Positions 31,024 to 34,928 of a stretch of 34,928 nucleotides of DNA are shown piece by piece. Under the pieces are notes generated by a model that was not told the DNA's origin, ran no database searches, and saw only the letters and a list, made by a program, of their open reading frames with translations. The position numbers were made by a program, and so were the translations under genes. Positions within the stretch are counted from its first letter, which is position 1. Each line of letters starts with the position of its first letter. Source of the stretch: Halalkalibacter okhensis (GTDB lineage: Bacteria > Bacillota > Bacilli > Bacillales > Bacillaceae_D); NCBI RefSeq assembly GCF_000787375.1, contig NZ_JRJU01000042.1, forward strand, positions 1-34,928, in the 5' to 3' direction.

Positions 31024-31665
31024 TTAGCGGTTGTCCCAGTCAGCTAAAAATTTCTCAATTCCTTGGTCTGTTAATGGATGCTTAGAAAGCTGTTGGATAA
31101 CATTAAACGGAATCGTTGCAATGTGAGCTCCTCTGCGCGCTGCCTCAGATACATGAATTGGATGACGAACAGATGCCGCAATAATTTCAGTTGGAATGTT
31201 ATGAGCGTCAAAGATTTCTACGATTTCAGTAATAAGTTCTAAACCGTTTTGACCAATATCATCAAGTCTACCTAAGAATGGAGATACATATGTTGCTCCT
31301 GCACGTGCAGCTAGCAATGCTTGTACACCTGAGAATACTAAAGTTACATTTGTTTTAATACCAGCTTCAGAGAAAGCATGAACAGCTTTTAGCCCTTCTG
31401 TTGTCATAGGGACTTTTACCGTGATGTTTGGAGCGATCGCTGCTAATTCTTTTCCTTCTTTAATCATTCCTTCTGCATCAAGTGCAATAACTTCTGCACT
31501 AACAGAGTCCTCTGTTACAACAGTCGTAATTTCACGTAAGCGATCATGGAAGTCCACGCCTTCTTTAGCAACAAGGGATGGATTGGTTGTAACCCCTGCC
31601 AAAATTCCTAACGACTTCGCTTCCTTAATTTGCTCGATGTTTGCAGTATCAATGAAAAATTTCAT
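31024..31665 (-). CDS. tal: Transaldolase / fructose-6-phosphate aldolase family
   Basis: Small-type transaldolase (TalC/FSA-like) of 213 residues, TIM barrel. Motifs are [17 protein letters not shown] (1-17), [11 protein letters not shown], the Schiff-base Lys in [15 protein letters not shown], and [16 protein letters not shown]. The frame opens 21 codons earlier, but AGGAGGCGGAGAAAC is spaced for ATG 31663-31665. Transaldolase of the pentose phosphate pathway is more likely than a dedicated aldolase, given the Bacillus orthologue YwjH. It is co-oriented with fbaA. Confidence 0.95.
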   Translation of the reverse strand: MKFFIDTANIEQIKEAKSLGILAGVTTNPSLVAKEGVDFHDRLREITTVVTEDSVSAEVIALDAEGMIKEGKELAAIAPNITVKVPMTTEGLKAVHAFSEAGIKTNVTLVFSGVQALLAARAGATYVSPFLGRLDDIGQNGLELITEIVEIFDAHNIPTEIIAASVRHPIHVSEAARRGAHIATIPFNVIQQLSKHPLTDQGIEKFLADWDNR

Positions 31666-31699
31666 GTTTCTCCGCCTCCTAAAATTTTTATCTTTTTTT

Positions 31700-31728
31700 G
31701 TTATATTTAACTCGACAAGGTTCGTCAA
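31700..31728 (-). promoter_or_regulatory. SigA promoter of tal
   Basis: TTGACG, 17-base spacer, TATAAC on the minus strand, about 35 bases before the ATG. A cre-like sequence (TGTAAACGCTTGAC, 31724-31737) overlaps the -35: the left half matches the consensus, the right end has two mismatches. Confidence 0.65.
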
Positions 31729-31771
31729 GCGTTTACATAATTGTTTTTTTAGAAAATTTAAATGAAAATGA

Positions 31772-31811
31772 TCTCATTAAAAGCAGTTCAAATGAACTGC
31801 TTTTAATGAGA
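31772..31811 (-). terminator. fbaA terminator
   Basis: Perfect 19-bp arms TCTCATTAAAAGCAGTTCA and complement around 2 bases, 8 bases past the fbaA stop. The inner part AGCAGTTCA/TGAACTGCTTTT is the terminator form on either strand. Confidence 0.85.
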
Positions 31812-31819
31812 CTTCAATA

Positions 31820-32683
31820 TTACGCTTTGTTGGAAGAACCAAACTCACGCATTTTGCCTTTAACTGTTTCTTTAATTGCTTCACGTGCAGGACCTAAATA
31901 TTTACGTGGATCGTATTCTTCAGGTTTTGCAGCAAGCGTTTCACGAACAGCTTTTGCAGAAGAAATTTGGCTTTCTGTATTTACATTAATTTTAGCATGT
32001 CCGAATTGGATTGCTTTTTGAATATCAGCAGTTGGGATACCAGTACCACCGTGTAGTACAAGAGGGATACCTACTAACTCATCGATTTCTTTCATGCGAT
32101 CAAAACCAAGGTTTGGCTCACCTTTGTAAGGACCGTGAACAGAACCAAGAGCTGGAGCGAAGCAGTCTACGCCCGTTGCTTCAACAAGTTCTTTACACTC
32201 AGATGGAATCGCGTATGCTGCATCAGCATCATCAACGATTAGGTCATCTTCTTGTCCACCAATACGACCAAGCTCAGCTTCTACTGATACTCCAAGAGCA
32301 TGAGCAACAGCTACTACTTGCTTCGTAATTGCAATGTTCTCTTCTAGTGGATGGTGAGATCCATCAATCATGACAGATGTGAAACCTGCATGGATAGCTT
32401 CCACACACTTTTCGAAACTTGAACCATGGTCAAGGTGAATAGCAACAGGAACGGTTACGTTGTACTCTTCCATAAGAGCTTCAACAATAGCTACAATTGT
32501 TTTGAAACCACCCATATAACGAGCTGCACCTTCAGATACACCTAAGATAACAGGTGATTTTTCTTCTTCTGCAGCTTGTAAGATCGCTTGAGTAAATTCA
32601 AGGTTATTTAAGTTGAATTGACCCACCGCATAGCTTTCTGCCTTCGCTTTGTTAAGCATTTCCTTCATTGATACTAAAGGCAT
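31820..32683 (-). CDS. fbaA: Class II fructose-bisphosphate aldolase
   Basis: Zinc aldolase cleaving fructose 1,6-bisphosphate to dihydroxyacetone phosphate and glyceraldehyde 3-phosphate in glycolysis. The 287 residues carry the zinc and catalytic motifs AIHLDHGSS (about 81-89, Asp and His), [26 protein letters not shown], and [14 protein letters not shown] at 32681-32683 follows AAGGAGG. It has an extended -10 promoter about 170 bases away and a separate terminator. Order spo0F-fbaA-tal is as in B. subtilis. Confidence 0.97.
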   Translation of the reverse strand: MPLVSMKEMLNKAKAESYAVGQFNLNNLEFTQAILQAAEEEKSPVILGVSEGAARYMGGFKTIVAIVEALMEEYNVTVPVAIHLDHGSSFEKCVEAIHAGFTSVMIDGSHHPLEENIAITKQVVAVAHALGVSVEAELGRIGGQEDDLIVDDADAAYAIPSECKELVEATGVDCFAPALGSVHGPYKGEPNLGFDRMKEIDELVGIPLVLHGGTGIPTADIQKAIQFGHAKINVNTESQISSAKAVRETLAAKPEEYDPRKYLGPAREAIKETVKGKMREFGSSNKA

Positions 32684-32854
32684 TGTACATCCTCCTTCAT
32701 GTTAGAGCGAATCTATAGATAACAGACGTAAGTATGATCGCCGTATCTATTTAACAAGTTACCCGAAATGTCAGCAAATATCCAACTTGCTTATGTATAA
32801 AGTCACTTGCTAAATAGAGATAAATCTATATGAGCTCGATATTTAATCGAGTTC

Positions 32855-32866
32855 ATTATAGCATAT
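32855..32866 (-). promoter_or_regulatory. Extended -10 promoter of fbaA
   Basis: TATGCTATAAT on the minus strand, with no good -35 at 17 bases. It implies a leader of about 165 bases; a CTCGAT/ATCGAG hairpin (32835-32851) sits at the presumed 5' end. A cre-like TGTAAGCGTTTTAT lies about 50 bases upstream (32915-32928). Confidence 0.55.
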
Positions 32867-32942
32867 CTCGACCAAAAAACACGCGTTTCTACAAGGTTTC
32901 CGCAAGTTTTTACATGTAAGCGTTTTATAGTGAGGTTTGTCA

Positions 32943-33305
32943 CTACGAAACAGCTAGGCTGTTTTTAATGACTTCGCGAATATCATCAATATCAAATGGT
33001 TTGGCAAAATGAGTAATCGCTCCTAAGCTCATGGCCTCATTAATTAAATTCAATTCACCATATGCTGTCATCATAATCACATCAACCTCAGCATGGTTTT
33101 CTTTAATGCGCTTCAGGATTTCCAAACCGTCCATTCCAGGAATCTTCATATCAAGTAAGACGAGATCCGGTTTTTCCTCTTCGACAATTTTCAGTGCTTG
33201 TACCCCATTTGCCGCCTCATGCATCACATACCCATCTTTTTGAAGAATTTCGCAAAGCAATACCCGAATTCCATACTGATCATCTACGACTAAAATTTTC
33301 TTCAT
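32943..33305 (-). CDS. spo0F: Sporulation phosphorelay response regulator Spo0F
   Basis: Single-domain receiver that takes phosphate from sporulation kinases and passes it to Spo0B. The 120 residues contain the acidic pair Asp8-Asp9 (VVDDQYGIR), the phosphorylation site Asp52 ([13 protein letters not shown]; Asp54 of B. subtilis), Thr in IMMTAYGE, and Lys in HFAKPFD. The frame extends six codons upstream, but GAGGAGTGTTTATC places the start at ATG 33303-33305. A SigH-type promoter and Spo0A-like sites lie upstream. Confidence 0.96.
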   Translation of the reverse strand: MKKILVVDDQYGIRVLLCEILQKDGYVMHEAANGVQALKIVEEEKPDLVLLDMKIPGMDGLEILKRIKENHAEVDVIMMTAYGELNLINEAMSLGAITHFAKPFDIDDIREVIKNSLAVS

Positions 33306-33396
33306 GATAAACACTCCTCTCAAATTTGGTGTGTATTATTTTCTTTCCGAATTTATATCAGTTAAAATAAATCACACACATTTCACAACAAGAGTA

Positions 33397-33424
33397 GTTC
33401 TGTATGACCTTATAAAAATCCTTC
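33397..33424 (-). promoter_or_regulatory. Candidate SigH promoter of spo0F
   Basis: Minus strand GAAGGATTT, 12-base spacer, ACAGAAC, compared with RNAGGAWWW-N11/12-RNNGAAT. The -35 fits fully; the -10 has one mismatch. spo0F of B. subtilis has a SigH promoter. Confidence 0.65.
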
Positions 33425-33441
33425 CTTAATATTAAACAATC

Positions 33442-33480
33442 GTCGGACAGTGTCCGACATTATTGTCTAAGGTTGTCGAT
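33442..33480. promoter_or_regulatory. Palindrome and paired Spo0A-like sites
   Basis: GTCGGACAGTGTCCGAC (33442-33458) is a perfect 8-bp palindrome with one central base. Just right of it are TTGTCTAA (from 33463) and TTGTCGAT (from 33473), exactly 10 bp apart and close to the 0A-box core TGTCGAA. They lie between spo0F and the divergent DUF2529 gene. Confidence 0.45.
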
Positions 33481-33537
33481 GAATCGCTGTCGTACGTCTA
33501 ATTCTTTGCACTTGTTCCAAAATAGGAGGCCGATATT

Positions 33538-34059
33538 TTGAAAAAAATGTTTACAACACAACTGGTAGGATTATTCAATCAGTTAGATGAATTTCAACTA
33601 GAAGACGCAGCCCGTTTGTTAAGCCAAGCTCTGGTTGGCGATGGGCGCATCTATATTTATGCTAAAGATGAAATGGCTGCTGTTAGTGCCGAAGCTTTGT
33701 ATGGGAAAGAGTCTCTCTCGCGCATTTCTCCCTTATTTGAAGAAGGAACGCTCGCCCAGCTAGACAGTGCTGACCGAGTGTTTCTCCTTTCAAGAGATTC
33801 TGACGATGAAGAGATGGTTGCCATCGCTGAACAAATGAGCGAGCAAAATATGTCTGTTGTTGGCTTAACCGCATCGCATCGTAATGAAGGAAAGCGGCAA
33901 TGGACTGACTTGGTAGACATTCATCTTGATCTGGGTGTTACTAATAGTCTCGTCCCAACCGATACGGGTGATCGAATGGGTTATCCAGCATCGCTGCTTG
34001 CGATGTATACGTACTTTTGCTTATATTTGCTTATTTCTGAGATCCTATCCGAAATATGA
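33538..34059 (+). CDS. ywjG: DUF2529 family protein (YwjG-like)
   Basis: The 173-residue soluble protein, divergent from spo0F. The fold looks SIS-like: RIYIYAKDEMAAVSAEALYG (about 37-56), RVFLLSRDSDDEEMVAIAEQM, and VVGLTASHR. No catalytic residue set is known to me. The start is TTG at 33538-33540, spaced 8 bases from AGGAGG; the ATG three codons later is too far. The C-terminal hydrophobic stretch LLAMYTYFCLYLLISEILSEI is part of the fold or a helix, not a proven membrane segment. Function unknown. Confidence 0.85.
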   Translation: MKKMFTTQLVGLFNQLDEFQLEDAARLLSQALVGDGRIYIYAKDEMAAVSAEALYGKESLSRISPLFEEGTLAQLDSADRVFLLSRDSDDEEMVAIAEQMSEQNMSVVGLTASHRNEGKRQWTDLVDIHLDLGVTNSLVPTDTGDRMGYPASLLAMYTYFCLYLLISEILSEI

Positions 34060-34097
34060 TCGTTATTTTCTTGGAAATGAGCGTTGACCTGGCGGGA

Positions 34098-34203
34098 TTC
34101 TGTCTGATTCTGTAGTTTTTCTGTCCAAACTGCTCCAGATTCAGTCCAAACTAAGTCATTTTCTGTCCAAACTCAACTTTTTGCTGTCCGACCACTTTTT
34201 TTA
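34098..34203. repeat. 21-bp tandem repeat
   Basis: Five units with cores at 34100 (CTGTCTGATT), 34121 (CTGTCCAAAC), 34142 (CAGTCCAAAC), 34163 (CTGTCCAAAC) and 34184 (CTGTCCGACC), each exactly 21 bases apart. The cores are conserved and the intervening halves vary. It lies in the 3' region of the DUF2529 transcript before the terminator. Spacing of about two helical turns suggests a same-face protein array or a decayed duplication. Confidence 0.85.
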
Positions 34204-34209
34204 AAGTCG

Positions 34210-34249
34210 AAAAAAGCAAAACACCTGCGTATCTGGTGTTTTGCTTTTT
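34210..34249. terminator. Bidirectional terminator
   Basis: Perfect 15-bp stem AAAAAGCAAAACACC / GGTGTTTTGCTTTTT, loop of 9, T runs both ways. It serves the plus-strand DUF2529 gene and, on the minus strand, overlaps the last bases of the CBO0543-like gene. Confidence 0.9.
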
Positions 34250-34847
34250 AAATCTTTGCTTGCGTATGATGTTTGAAATAGAGAAATAACTTTGTAAACC
34301 AATAAGAAATTGAGCCCATGATGTAGTTTCCGATAAACATATAAAAATTTAATAAGCCCTCGTGTAGTTGAAGAATATTAATTTTCTCATAGAGAATAAA
34401 GACCCCCATTTGTCGATGAATTTCCACAAAGCCAATCCCTATCAACGCGCTAGCTCCTATTAACCATATGTGAAAATTCCTGCCTTGCTGCGTACAAAAT
34501 TGATACAACAACAGGTAGGCTACAGGGAGAAGAGATGCGTTAATTGATAATGTAAACGGATATTGAGGCAAAATCATATATGGGTGTTCCCAAAATCCAT
34601 ACCGACTCATATACGCATCAAAATAAGTAAACAACACGTGAAGAGTATATCCATAAAACAATATTTCAAAAAATCGTTTTCTGTTCAAAAGTACGTACAA
34701 AGCAACTAACGGAATAATGAGTAATGCTATAAGATACCAAAATTGCCATGTTGTTGGATCCGAGTATGTAGCCCAATACTCATCACTCAACAGGTTGGTA
34801 TCTAGTCGCGCTTCATTCACTTTGTTGATAAATTCCTTCTGCGTCAT
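34248..34847 (-). CDS. CBO0543-like integral membrane protein
   Basis: The 199-residue protein has an N-terminal soluble part (about 1-33, with SDEYWATYSDPTTWQFW) and about five membrane helices (roughly 36-55, 60-78, 95-117, 124-142, 163-188). The pattern of Trp/Tyr-rich loops and YLIALLIIPLVALYVLLNRKRFFEILFYGYTLHV resembles the CBO0543 family of Firmicute membrane proteins, function unknown; that match is by memory. ATG follows AAAGGAGATAAGTT. Stop and terminator overlap. In B. subtilis pyrG would follow ywjG here. Confidence 0.8.
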   Translation of the reverse strand: MTQKEFINKVNEARLDTNLLSDEYWATYSDPTTWQFWYLIALLIIPLVALYVLLNRKRFFEILFYGYTLHVLFTYFDAYMSRYGFWEHPYMILPQYPFTLSINASLLPVAYLLLYQFCTQQGRNFHIWLIGASALIGIGFVEIHRQMGVFILYEKINILQLHEGLLNFYMFIGNYIMGSISYWFTKLFLYFKHHTQAKI

Positions 34848-34928
34848 AACTTATCTCCTTTCACACATATTTTGTTTTTTGTTAATTGTAATTATTCACA
34901 AAGACCAAAAAGGCAACACATAACAAAG

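Overview
The window is a piece of conserved Bacillaceae chromosome, almost certainly from an alkaliphilic, spore-forming Bacillus relative. Gene order follows the Bacillus subtilis segment spo0F-fbaA-tal-murAB-glpX-rho-rpmE-tdk-prfA-prmC-spoIIR-ywlB-ywlC-mntP-ywlE-rpiB-ywlG-glyA-upp-atp, nearly all on the minus strand. The alkaliphile assignment rests on the ATP synthase. Subunit a carries the Lys and Gly that correspond, by my recall, to K180 and G212 of B. pseudofirmus OF4. Subunit c carries Pro51 in PxxExxP. Sporulation genes (spoIIR, spo0F, a YhcN/YlaJ-type lipoprotein) mark an endospore former.

Layout, left to right. 1-333: unassigned edge plus the atp operon terminator. 334-7774: complete ten-gene atp operon (Z-I-B-E-F-H-A-G-D-C in transcription order) with a clear SigA promoter at 7746-7774. 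7844-10316: a secreted Vpr-like subtilase inserted between the atp operon and upp. 10324-13015: upp and glyA, separated by about 0.8 kb that holds a GC-rich, highly folded dispersed-repeat-type element. 13134-16642: ywlG, rpiB, an inserted chemoreceptor with no sizeable external domain, the protein-arginine phosphatase gene ywlE, and mntP. 16755-18469: ywlC (threonylcarbamoyl-AMP synthase) and ywlB, with a cluster of DnaA boxes between and inside them. 18595-20143: spoIIR with a SigF-like promoter, then three very small genes (a zinc-ribbon membrane protein and two membrane peptides). 20270-22211: prfA-prmC. 22212-22637: a non-coding block with a diverged 51-bp direct repeat and a perfect 19-bp hairpin. 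22638-25765: accessory insert (plus-strand CoA-disulfide reductase family gene, a 20-bp tandem repeat, plus-strand NERD-domain gene, minus-strand lipoprotein). 25843-29570: tdk, a zinc-independent type L31 gene, rho, glpX. 29589-32683: murA2, tal, fbaA. 32943-34059: spo0F and the divergent DUF2529 gene, with SigH and Spo0A-type sites between them. 34060-34847: a 21-bp tandem repeat and a CBO0543-like membrane protein gene at the place where pyrG would be expected.

The genes are mostly housekeeping: proton-driven ATP synthesis, one-carbon and pyrimidine salvage metabolism, glycolysis and gluconeogenesis, translation termination and transcription termination, with several sporulation switches. 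I found no CRISPR array, prophage, IS element, rRNA or tRNA. The most interesting non-genic signals are the DnaA-box cluster around ywlC, the two tandem arrays with periods near two helical turns, the paired repeat/hairpin block upstream of prfA, and the folded GC-rich element upstream of upp. I do not see a convincing wholly new multi-gene system here.
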